Shown here one piece after another: positions 24,101 through 34,093 of a stretch of DNA of 64,000 nucleotides (its first letter is position 1; each line of letters opens with the position of its first letter). Under the pieces are notes generated by a model. It did no database searches. It was not told the origin of the DNA and saw only the letters and a list, made by a program, of their open reading frames with translations. Made by a program: the position numbers and the translations under genes. Source of the DNA: Trebouxia sp. TZW2008 (Eukaryota > Chlorophyta > Trebouxiophyceae > Trebouxiales > Trebouxiaceae); NCBI GenBank assembly GCA_002118135.1, contig BDIU01000229.1, positions 62,001 to 126,000 on the forward strand, written 5' to 3'.

Positions 24101-25804
24101 GTCTGTATGCTGCTTTTCAGGGAGTATGCCATTACAGCAATGCAACACTTTCATGGCTGACAATATGTGGTCGCCAGTGTCCTGTTTCTCACGTGTACTT
24201 TGCTAATTGTGTGCAGGTGCAATGGATGAAGTTTGAATTTGACATGTCCTTTTCCAAGCACAGGGCTCTCTTCTTGTTTGCAGTCAGCAACCTGACCCGC
24301 TGGATTGCACTGGTGGCTCAACAACTTCCAGAGTTGGCATTCACGATGTTGCTGTTGTTGAAGCCTTGGAAAAGGGATGCACATGTGACAATTACTCTCC
24401 AAAGTGCTGGCAGGTGAGGATTCATGCGCCATCACATATCACTTATGCCCATGGGCATTCAAGGCATTCACGTGCATTGCAAAAGGCTGTGCTGGCTAAC
24501 GGATACCTCTTCAGCGTGTTGGACATGTAGTGAGCCATTGCCTACGTCACTTTGCAGGGTGTACAAGCAGATAAAGCGGTTTGGAAGTTGGGTGGAAAGT
24601 CACAGCCCTGGCAGTGACTTTCATTTTGTTGCCAATGTTTACAAGATTGCCAATTGCCATCCAAATCTGGTCCACACTCGCAAGTCTCCCCAACTTGTTT
24701 TGAGGCAAGGGAATTACGAAGTCACTCTTGAGCAGTATGGGCCTCCCGCCAATCCTCAGACGCTCCAGGTGATCCCTCTAAGCCCCAACTTGATACCAGT
24801 CTACAACAACGAATTTGACATGTGCTGTTGGTTGCCACCCTGCTAAAGAAGAGACCCATTGCCATGGCCCAGAAATTGCATTTGTGGAGCAATCAGAAGG
24901 GTTACTATTACCTTTGTACGATGACTGCAAATGTTGTGGACCTGTGCAACCAGATGCCTTCTGCTATGAGTGGCTTGCAATTTATCAGCTTGTTGTTTGC
25001 AGGACATTCACAGTCTGTGTCGTGATTGCTGTGCTGCTGCTGCTGCCCTACACGCAGAGGATGTAGTCATGCGTGATTTCAGACTTCCAAATGTGTTGAC
25101 CCGCCATGGCGCTGAAGGGGACTATGTTGTTGTGGACATGGAATGTGCAGGCCCTGACTGTACTGAGTGGTCCCTCAACCTGTTGGACAAGTGGGATGCA
25201 GACACACTGAATGAGGTATGAGTACCTGCCAGTTGCAGGCCTTGTTGCATTTTCTGTTCCAATCTTGACCGCTAGCCTTTGCTTTTGGTCGGCAATATGC
25301 ACGCGCTACAGTCTTCTGCATCTGTAAAGCTGCTGTGAAGAGATCCATTTCTGCTGGTAGATAGCAGTAGGCTTGCTGTGGGCACTTTGGGCCACTCCCA
25401 GCACGACCTGCTGCTGATTGGTCAATGCATGCTGCCCCTTGTGCCCTGCAAGGGCGCAGGGCATGACCAGTAAGCTCAAGTGCACAGAGTGTCGGGCCTG
25501 AGCTCAATTCCTGCATCAGCCAATCCATTACAAGCAATGTAGGGACCCGCTGATCTGATGCAGTTGGCAATAAAAGTCTTTGCTTGGACTTACAGGCGGT
25601 GTTTGAATCATGCAGATGTGTCAGTATGATAAGATGTCAGACATGCATCAGATTGGCTTGATGATAGACTCCCTCCCTCTTAGCAAGCCTGAAGTCCTGA
25701 AGGAATTTGTGGACTTGCTTGTAACAAAGCAGCTGTCAGCATCAGAGGCATTGCAGCATCAGTGGATAGTACACGGACTGAGTCAAGTGTGTCCATTGCA
25801 TTGA
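21118..25804 (+). CDS. Crinkler (CRN)-like protein: ubiquitin-like header plus kinase-like C-terminus
   Basis: Exons 21118..21328, 22109..22159, 22593..22643, 22992..23122, 23267..>23405 (gap), <23532..23671, 23758..23910, 24217..24413, 24558..24768, 25003..25215, 25616..25804. The first exon resembles a beta-grasp ubiquitin-like header (VSLKLEDEVLVRVRSNTTIV). The middle has LDRPDMLLTSSGATVLVGEDK, like the RPDF...GEEK block of CRN-type proteins. The end is kinase-like: HAEDVVMRDFRLPNVL keeps RDxRxxN of the catalytic loop, VVVDME takes the place of DFG, and SASEALQHQWI resembles the last kinase helix. I know this architecture from oomycete and other eukaryotic CRN proteins, some of which act as intracellular effectors; the role in an alga is unknown. 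The exon 1 donor is uncertain: GTGGGC at 21329, chosen by phase, against the stronger GTGAGT at 21367. The first two small exons are duplicates. Part of the middle is missing in the assembly gap. Confidence 0.7.
22000..22930 (+). repeat. 484-bp tandem duplication inside the Crinkler-like gene
   Basis: Copy 1 about 22000-22483, copy 2 about 22484-22930. Each contains one 51-nt exon with intact AG and GT sites (22109..22159 and 22593..22643), entered and left in phase 1, encoding SAEGEGGPSKKART and SAEGQGGPSKKART. Because the exon is symmetric, either or both can be spliced in without changing frame. Confidence 0.88.
23406..23531. other. Assembly gap (126 N)
   Basis: Run of N within the Crinkler-like gene. 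It hides the end of the exon starting at 23267 and the start of the exon ending at 23671. The length may be nominal. Confidence 1.
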
Positions 25805-26826
25805 CAGGGAAGCTTATGACGGCGTGCTACAAGGATCAATGTAACGTTGAAGTAAACTTGGGAGTAAGTGATAAGCTGTTTTGCCCGCGCCAAACTGAAA
25901 TGGGTTTAGGGTTTAAACCCTGAACCCTCTCCTTTACCCACTAAGTACAAAGCATGTTTATCAAAGCCATGTATTGCCATACAGAAGCTGGTGCACAACC
26001 AAACAAGCGATTCAGCGATTTGTCGACACACTCACATCGTAACGAAAGGTTGCTGCGAGTGTGCGGTTGCATTGCACTGCATTGCATTGCTAAGTGATGC
26101 ACTGCACTGCTTGGCACTGCCCACTGGCGCTAAACAGTCGGACAACATCGGGACATCGCACACACACTACCTCAGCTTCAGGCCCCTTCCAAGCCCTGCT
26201 GCATCTTGGGAGAGGTCCTGGATATCATCATTCAACCAAACAAGCGCTGGCTAGCATGAGCAAACATAATGAGGCATGAGGTTTCTCACGTTGCAGGTCA
26301 TGGGTGCAGTGGGGTTGAGGGAGTCCGGAAGATGCCTGCTTCTGTAGTCTTCAGCTATACGACATATCTGCGTAATACGTGATCACTCGGTCAATAACAC
26401 ACATATTATCAGTGCAGTGGCTGCATTCCGCGCAGTCTCAAGGCGCAAGAAGTCAGGCGCAGGGGTCGCGCCAGAAACTGTGCTCGGAAAGCCGGAAGGG
26501 GCCCTTCCGAAGGGCGATTCTGTTACGACCGTAACACTTTTCGCTAGCGTACACGTAGACCGATCTCTCTTCCTGTTTCTGTTTCCATTAACCTGGACTT
26601 CATTTTGCAGATTGTTGCTTGCATGTTTGACCAAGTCACCGCCGGCATCCCAGGAGTGCGATAGGTCGATCACCACAAACTCGTACTGCGCTTCCACCAC
26701 CCTCTGTAGTCACATATGCTGACGGCAAGTGGCAGCTACTGCACACACTCGGATCTGGTGTTGATCAGACAAGTACAGCCTCGACACAACCGATGAAAGT
26801 GGCCGTTAGCTAGACAAAGCACCGAT
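25805..26826. other. Intergenic upstream of katanin p80
   Basis: No exon recognised. Contains a telomere-like inverted repeat at 25902-25927 and short GCATTGCACTGCA-type simple repeats near 26065-26115. Confidence 0.5.
25902..25927. repeat. Head-to-head TTTAGGG telomere-like palindrome
   Basis: GGGTTTAGGGTTT followed directly by AAACCCTGAACCC: two plant-type telomeric units on each arm with one mismatch. It also contains an AAACCCT telo-box-like core. It sits about 900 bp upstream of the katanin start. Confidence 0.75.
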
Positions 26827-29800
26827 ATGAAGCGAGCGTACAAGCTCCAAGAGTTTGTTGCGCACACGTGCAGTGTCAACTGTCTCCAAGTAGGCCGCAA
26901 GTCTGCTGGTGTCCTTGTGACTGGAGGAGAAGACAAAAAGGTCAATGTCTGGGCGATTGGAAAGCCGACAGCTGTTTTGGTAAGGCCAGTAGACCGCTCC
27001 GAGCTAGATGCAAACACAAAGGCCGTTGATTGCCAAGTGTGTCATTGCTGCAGAGCCTGTCAGGTCACCAGAGTGCTGTGGAGTGTGTCTCCTTTGATGC
27101 TGCTGAGGAGGTGGTTGTGGCAGGCGCATCGGGAGGCACAGTCAAGATCTGGGACCTTGAGCAAGCCAAAGGTGCTGGCAACTCCACTTTACAGATGCGC
27201 AAAGTTTGCATCTCCTAGCTTAGCCTGAGTACGTGCATGCCTGCTAAACATGCCAGATTGATTTGCTTGATTCACTTTGTATGCAAAGTATGCCTGATAA
27301 TTGCTTGACACCACCTGACAACAAGAAAGGAGGCATTGCATTGCATGGGCCTCATTGCATTGCATAGGCCTCATTGCTTAGCACAATCCGGCATGCCTAG
27401 GCAGACCTTCTCAGAATGGCCTTTGCCTCAAGAAAAGCTCTTCTATGCAGTGACCAGGACCTTGACGGGGCACAGATCCAGCTGCCTCAGCGTGGACTTC
27501 CATCCCTTTGGCGACTTCTTTGCATCAGGATCCCTGGACACCACCCTAAAAGTGTGGGACGTCAGGAGGAAGGCCTGCATCAGCACATACAGGTCTCACA
27601 GTCGTGGTGTGACCAACACCCGCTTCAGCCCTGACGGCAGGCTGTTGGCATCAGGAGGTCAAGATGGTGAGGTCAAGGTCAGTATTCAAGCCCTTTTATG
27701 ACTCACTGTAGGACTCAAAAGCAGGCCTCAGTCCTGCTGCATCAGGGCTGAGGGCATACCGGTGTCTCTTGTGACTTGGCAAGAGCATGTCTGCAGACAG
27801 TATCCGATGCCAGTGTCAATGCATATGGACGGGATACAAGCCCTCTCTGCACTGGAATTGCACAATTCGAGTGGCCTCTGTGTGTTGCTGACAAACTTCA
27901 GACAATCAAGGCAGACCATCAAGCACAATCTGTTTCCTGGCCTTTGCCCAGAACTGCTGCGCGCTGCAGAAGGTCTACAGAACTCCCTTACTGCTTCTTT
28001 GCCCAAAGCAAGGCATCCACTAGTTGATCCCTAATGTCCTCAGGGATCTCCTCAATCTTGTTGTACATTGCAGGTGTGGGACCTCACTGCCGGCAAGCTT
28101 CTGCATAGCTTCTGCCATACAGACGCCATCACTGGCTTGGAGTTCCACCCTTCAGAGTTTGTGCTAGCCACTGGATCAGCAGACCGCATTGTCAAGTGGT
28201 GGGATCTGGAAACCTCAGAGCTGATTGATACTGCTGGCCCAGAGACAGCTGGTAAACTTTGTGGCGGAATGCACTTGGATTGTGCATTCAAGAAAGCCTG
28301 CTGCGTTGCTGTGCCTCACAGTCAGTACATGGAGGCACATCAGATCCCAATCTCCAATGCCAGACATGAAAGAAATGGAAAACTGTTCTGTGCCAGCCGC
28401 AAAGACACCTGGGTAAGATGTTCCCGCGCTGGCAAGTGCTCATTGCCATGCCTTGCTCTGCAAGAAGATTCCAACCAGCCATATCCTCAACAATCAATCA
28501 ACTGTCAATCAGTCTATGATTGTTGTCCAGGGACCCAAAGAGAGGCCATACAGACAATGTCAAACTGGAATTTGTGCCATGTTTTGCAAGCTGCGACTGC
28601 CATATGCATTCCTGTTTGCAGGTGTGAGGAGCATCGCCTTTCCTGCAAATGGTGACTGCCTGCTGGCTGCTGTGCAAGATGGGCTTAGGGTGTGGGCCTA
28701 TGAGCCTGTCAGGCGCCTTGATATAGTTGAGGTGCCTTGGTCCAAGGTGACCTTACTATGATGTCATTGTCAGCCGGCCTGCAGTCAAGTGAAGTAGACA
28801 CGACACTCTTGAAATCGTTGCTAGGTCTTGCAGCTGTCTGCCAATGACAAGCATCAGTTCACGTGATTGCCCTCAGCAGCAACGCCTCCATGTTATACAC
28901 AGGGTCGCCAACAGCCGCAGTTTGCCATGTCTAGGGCATCAAAGCATCCAAGGACCTGCAGCTTGGCATCAGCAGCAATGTAAGTCCTTGTGTATGGCAT
29001 GGCTGCAGCTATCACACATGCGCAGGTGCGTGACATGAGCCTTAATGAGCAAGATGGCAAGCTGGTGGCCTGCTCCTGCAACAACAGTTTTGTGGGCGTG
29101 TGGGTTGTCGACCTGGACAAGATCAGACCCTGGAGCGGACCAGCTGTCAGAAAAGCCCCTGCCAGTCAAAGTGAGCAAGCTTCACCTCTTGAGCTCTTTC
29201 CACGCACTGCTTCAATCTTAGCACAGCTGGGCTGCCTTAGTCTGCAGCACACAGGAATTGTGCTGAGCAGTTGTCACAGCACTGTCTGGCAAATTGTCAT
29301 TGAGGAACGTCAACCCATTGACTGAGCTCCAGGAGCCATCCAGGCTCCATTCTATTTGCCCATCCATTCCCTACACAGTACTGCTGCATTATACTACTTT
29401 TATATCAGGGCAAAATAATGGCAAAAGACATCAACCCAATGCCAAATTTGATGCATATGGTTAGAGTTGCAGCAATTTGTGAAAAGGTTTGACAGCATCT
29501 GTGGCTGGCTGCTGCTGTCGGCTGAAGACGCAATATGCTGTAGGTCATGAGGGCAACAGGCACAGCAGCAGGGTGTCAACTGATGCAACTGCGAGCACAG
29601 CATCCCCTGCTGCTTCTCCTGCACAAGCTGTTGGCAGGTCCAACCTGTTCCCTCTAGAGCAACAGCGGTCACCCATCGCAGGCTTGGGTATGTTACACAC
29701 ATTGCCTAACCTGCAGACTTCCCATTGTCTTTTCTGATCAAAAACGCAGCTTGATCATCACCTGTCATGCCAGATGAATAATCCCTGTGTGTTGCGTGTG

Positions 29801-32017
29801 AGTCTATGCATTCACAAACCTGCCATGCCTAGTCTGTGTTGTAAGCCATCTGCTGCTCAACCTGGCTGACATTGTTGACGACATGAGGACGTGCTTGACT
29901 GTTTGACGTTTGATGGGCAGAAGCTGGGTGTGCAGGGCAGTTGCCAGTTGACAGCTTGCAGCAGGACACAAATGCCCTCAGCCCTGCCCTCATCAGAGCT
30001 ACCAGGGCTCCCCAACTGCGCAACAGCATCAGCAGGATGCCAACTGCACCTCAGGCCTCACACAGTGGCGCACCAGCTCAGGCTTATCACATGTCAGCGC
30101 AGCCTGACTCTCAAATGCCAACCCCACCCCAGGCTTCACATTTCAGCACACCATCACAGTCATATCAAATGTCAGCGCAACTTGACTCCCCCATCAGTGC
30201 ACCACACATTGCTCAGCTAGCGTTGTCTGCCTCTCCCCTATCGCATGCAGCGGGCATTGATGAGGCACAGCATGCTCACAAACAAGCATCATCAGCAAGT
30301 GCTTCCACTTCACAGCACTTCACAAGCAGTGATGCATCAGCTTTGCCATCATCGAACACCCAACAGCAACAGATGCCACAAATGTCTTGTTCAGCACCTG
30401 AAGCAGCACCGCATGATATGCCAGATGACAGCGCTGATGCAAGCGCGGCTGAGCATGCGCAGTACGCAAGGGAGACGGTTGGTGCAGCACAGCAGTCACC
30501 AGCCACACCTGGTGGACACATGGGTCAGCTGAACAGTGGTTCTCGGAACAGAGTGCCTCAGCTGAGTCCTGAGCCCACAGGGAGGGTGGCTGAGTCATGC
30601 TTTGATAGGCCTCAGTGGTCAACTCAAGAGAGCTCAGGCAGAGGTGGTTTGAGCCCTGGACCTAGTGGATTGGACATGGATGCGTTCCTGCCACCAGGCC
30701 TCAGCCCTAGACAGGCAAGGCAGCTAGCCTTCATGCCATTCGCTTGCAATGCTTGACTGCCCTGCTGATGCATGAGCATACTCGATGATTTGTCTTAAAT
30801 TTAGCTGCTGCCATGCACTAGTCAGGTGTACAGTCAGGTCTGCCTCAGATTTGCTCTGGTAGTCTTGTGTAGGTAGAGCCTTGACAAAGGCCAGCATGGA
30901 CACCAGACAATGTCCAACAGAGAGCTGCTTGAAATCACAGCACTGCTAGTACAGGCCATCAAATGCAGATTGTTGAGAAGCTCACAGGGATGCAGGCCAA
31001 AGTTGTCTGTCGAGTCTGGTGGCATTCTGCAGTGCTGTCTAAATGCACACCTTTTGAACACTCAACAACGCTTACCGAGCTTGAGCTGTTAATGCTGCAG
31101 CTGCAAAATCACTAAGACTTCTTGACAGCCAATTGCAAGGACAAAACTGAGTGTCCAGTTCAAAGATGTGATGGCCATATGATATGCAGGGACATGATGT
31201 ATCTGAAGATGCGGTCATGGCTGAGCTCATGGCGAAGCATCAAACTGTGATGAGCGTCCTGAGCAGCCGCCAGGCCACTATGCAAATTGTGAAGGGCTTT
31301 TGGTTCAGAGGGGATGTTAAAGGTGCCCTGACAGCCCTGCTACAGTCTTCAGGTACAAGCATGCCACAGAAGCTCCTTTGCATTGCCTGTTGAGTGAAGA
31401 ATTGCTTGGAAGCAGACTCTGAAGACAGGCACAACTGGTTGCATCAGCATGTTTGACGTGCTTTTGCTGCTGATCTGTCACCACTAAGAAATTGGGTTCT
31501 GACGTGATTGATCCATGGCTACTGACGCAAAATGGGTTTGAACGTGAACTAAGTATGCATGGCCTGCACCATGTTGGTTACAGCCAGGTGGGGCTACTCA
31601 TGTGCAAGCTGAGCATGATCAAGTCACATGTCAAGCTGTTATGCAGATGCGTCAGTAGCCATGGATGTGTTCACGGTGATCAGAAACAGTCCACAGCTAC
31701 TACAACTGGAGAACTGCTGCCAAATCGTGTCATGCCTGCAATTGTTGCTGGTCAGCGCTTACCCACAGTATGTGCAGACAGCTGTCGAGACAGCCTTTGT
31801 TGTGCTGCGGACATTTGGAGAAGTCATCACACAAACGTGTCAAGAGCCACTCAGCAGCATTGGTGTGGACTTGAGCTATGAAGATCGCAGGAGCAAGTGT
31901 CAAACTGTCAAAACAAGTCTCAAGCAGCTGAGTTTGTCCTTGCAGCGTCTTCAACATGTGTCAGAACCCTTGCAAAGTAAAGTGCATAACTTGATCAAGA
32001 TGTTGACTGCCTTGTAA
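26827..32017 (+). CDS. KTN80: Katanin p80 WD40-repeat regulatory subunit
   Basis: Ten exons: 26827..26979, 27054..27171, 27451..27677, 28074..28251, 28622..28746, 29026..29170, 29544..29687, 29936..30714, 31190..31352, 31647..32017; 2403 nt, 800 residues. It partners the p60 AAA ATPase in microtubule severing and targets it to centrosomes, basal bodies or microtubule branch points. The N-terminus (about 1-315) is the WD40 propeller, starting [19 protein letters not shown], with [43 protein letters not shown] and [20 protein letters not shown] Ser/Pro/Gln-rich linker follows (about 316-620). The C-terminal con80 domain (about 623-800), which binds p60, has [26 protein letters not shown] and [14 protein letters not shown] split over exons 9-10. 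Intron 8 uses a GC donor (CAG|GCAAGG). The linker holds a 26-residue tandem duplication. The p80 subunit in Chlamydomonas is needed for the ciliary central pair, so flagella are possible but not proven. Confidence 0.95.
30037..30192 (+). repeat. 78-bp in-frame tandem duplication in the katanin p80 linker
   Basis: Two units, 30037-30114 and 30115-30192, encoding [20 protein letters not shown]... and [20 protein letters not shown]..., 26 residues each (about residues 398-449). The frame is kept, as expected for selection on a disordered linker. Confidence 0.9.
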
Positions 32018-32322
32018 AGAAGCAGAAACGTGTGCAGCTGCAGCTGATTGATAACGTTTCATTAGAATCAAGGTGCTGTATAGGATGTGAAGATACAAAT
32101 GTTGAATAAACACTGCAGGCCCTTCTGATCCAAATCTGAGAAAATGCTGCTGTTTGAAGTATACAGACAGCTGGTCAAAATCAGACGCTGGTCTGTTGGG
32201 ACATACAAGATGAGCTGTATATGTTATCATGCAGTATCACAAAGTGGAGCACCTCTTTGCAGGCAATACAACTTTGTTACAGCAGCAACTGCAAGGTGTG
32301 GCTTGCAAACTGTCGCGTGGGG
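32018..32322. other. Convergent intergenic region, katanin p80 and VOC genes
   Basis: 305 bases between two convergent stop codons; shared 3' UTR space. AATAAA occurs near 32104 on the + strand. No exon seen. Confidence 0.6.
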
Positions 32323-33846
32323 CTACTGCTCTGCAAGCAAGACCTTGGGGCATCTGCGGTGCTCCAAACTTCTGATCTCATGCCCAAATCGGTACAGCAA
32401 ATGTCCCTTTTTATATTGTACATCTGCATTGTCAGGTGCATCCTCCACTGCAATAATGTCACAGAATCGGAACTGATTCCATTGTTTGGCCCCCTCTAAT
32501 GTGTCAGCCTTGTCTTTGTATGGGTGGTCAGTCTGATTGATCCCAGCTTGCACAATCTTGTTGTACGTCTCCTCAAAGGCTGCTACATAAAGTGCACAAT
32601 GCCATCCTTCGTAAGCTTGAATTGCTCCTTGTGTTTGTAAGGAAGCAAGGCTTGGGTCTTCTTGGAATGTGAAAGTGGTATCATGGCCCAATTCCACTTG
32701 CACATAGACTTGACCGTCTGCGTTGCTGTGCTCTGTAGTTTCAGCCTGCATGTCAAACAAGCAACTTCTGTTGGCTGCCATCAACCTGCTAGCACAGTTG
32801 TGAAACATGGTCACGCCATGTCATGTGCTTGTCCTATGCATGCTTCTGCACATAGAAGCTACTGTCACAAAGCGCAACAGCGTACATTTATCTTGCTACT
32901 TTCTGTTTGCAAGTCCTGTCTTAAACCAAGTTAAAACCAGAGCATGTGCTGTGAGGTGCGCCAGCAAGATCACCTGAAGCATTGTTTTGTAAAATTGTGC
33001 TATGGCTCTAGCAGTGCCTGTATGACAAGGCAGCAGCAAGCCCTCGAATGAGCCGATTGTGCTACCCTCTCTGACATGGGTGCTTTGCCTTTCCGAAATG
33101 CTGAATGTCTGGCCCCAGGGGTCAACGACAGTAGCCTGGTGGTGATCAGGGCTGAAATCGGCTCTGAACTTTGTGTCTTTCAAGCGTGGCGCCAACTTGT
33201 CCAGCTGATGTTCCAAGGCATTCAGGTCTGGTAAGAAAAGCTTGACTGGCCCTGGTGTTCTTGATATGTCTTCTCCTGTATCTATATGCATCTGCACCAT
33301 GCATTTGCACATTGACAAAGGTGAACACAAGCATTGTATGAGCCATGATAGGCCAGATAGAACAGCATTGCAGTTTGAGTTTTCTGTGGAGTGGGAAGCT
33401 CAAAACTTGCCTGTTGGTCTCCTATATTGAGCCAAGAAACACCTACACCTTTCTTCTGTCCAGATCGCACTGACGGGTCGTACACCAAGCCCAGCCCCTC
33501 TTCGTAAAATGCATGCGCAACATCCATGTCCCCAACCTGTATCGAACACGGGCAAGCCAAGACTTAGCACCTGCTGAACATCGCCGAGTCCACCGGGCGT
33601 TTTGCGGTCAAGCCGAACTACACGTGCAAGTGAACCAGCGGCCTTCTCCTAGCGACAACTTACCCCAAGAAACAAGTGCTCGAAGAAGACGACATTGTTC
33701 CTTCTCGTATCTGCGAATACCATAGTCGGTGCTGCTGCTTTACAAGATAAGCGATGAGCCCTGAAGTGCGCTGATCGGTTCGACGCGATGGCAGACTGCT
33801 TGATACCAAAATGTGAGTGAGTTGCCGTGGACGCCAAGCCAATCAT
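32323..33846 (-). CDS. Two-domain VOC / glyoxalase-like protein, probably plastid-targeted
   Basis: Read on the minus strand: exon 1 33846..33664, exon 2 from 33536 to about 33384-33360, exon 3 about 33251..32974, exon 4 32745..32323. The N-terminus (MIGLASTATHSHFGIKQ, Ser/Arg/His-rich to SCKAAAPT) looks like a plastid transit peptide. The first VOC module is FFEHLFLGVGDMDVAHAFYE with GLGLVYDP and VKLFLPDLNALE. The second starts near FYKTMLQ and ends LLYRFGHEIRSLEHRRCPK. Family members isomerise, cleave or oxygenate small molecules, often at a metal held by paired beta-alpha-beta-beta-beta modules; the substrate is not evident. The exon 2 to exon 3 junction is unresolved: exon 3 needs phase 1 entry and no good GT donor in that phase follows FELPTPQ. 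The gene is divergent from the oxidoreductase, 247 bp apart. Confidence 0.72.
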
Positions 33847-34093
33847 CGAAATGTCAAGTAAGGCTTCGAAGCGACGTGAGCTTTCCGTGACTTGTGGGAA
33901 GGTCACGCTCCGGAACCATTGCTCTTGTGAACACACCTTTGTCCAGCATCTGTCGCGAAGTTTAGCCTGCTATTGAAGGTCGGTGACGTTATTGCTGGAC
34001 GCAGAGGGTGCCAGATCAAGCGACACGACAGCCTCGCCGCTTGCTGGCAGATGCAGACTTGGGTAGCAGTGTGATCTTTCACCTCACTGGGTT
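33847..34093. promoter_or_regulatory. Divergent promoter between VOC and quinone oxidoreductase genes
   Basis: Only 247 bp separate the two start codons, so both promoters and 5' UTRs must lie here. GC is higher than in the flanking introns. No clear TATA box is seen in either direction. Confidence 0.55.

Noticed and set aside
24769..25002. Read-through or extra exon between Crinkler-like exons 24558..24768 and 25003..25215
   Set aside because: Direct joining keeps the kinase-like alignment; the intervening frames do not resemble it.
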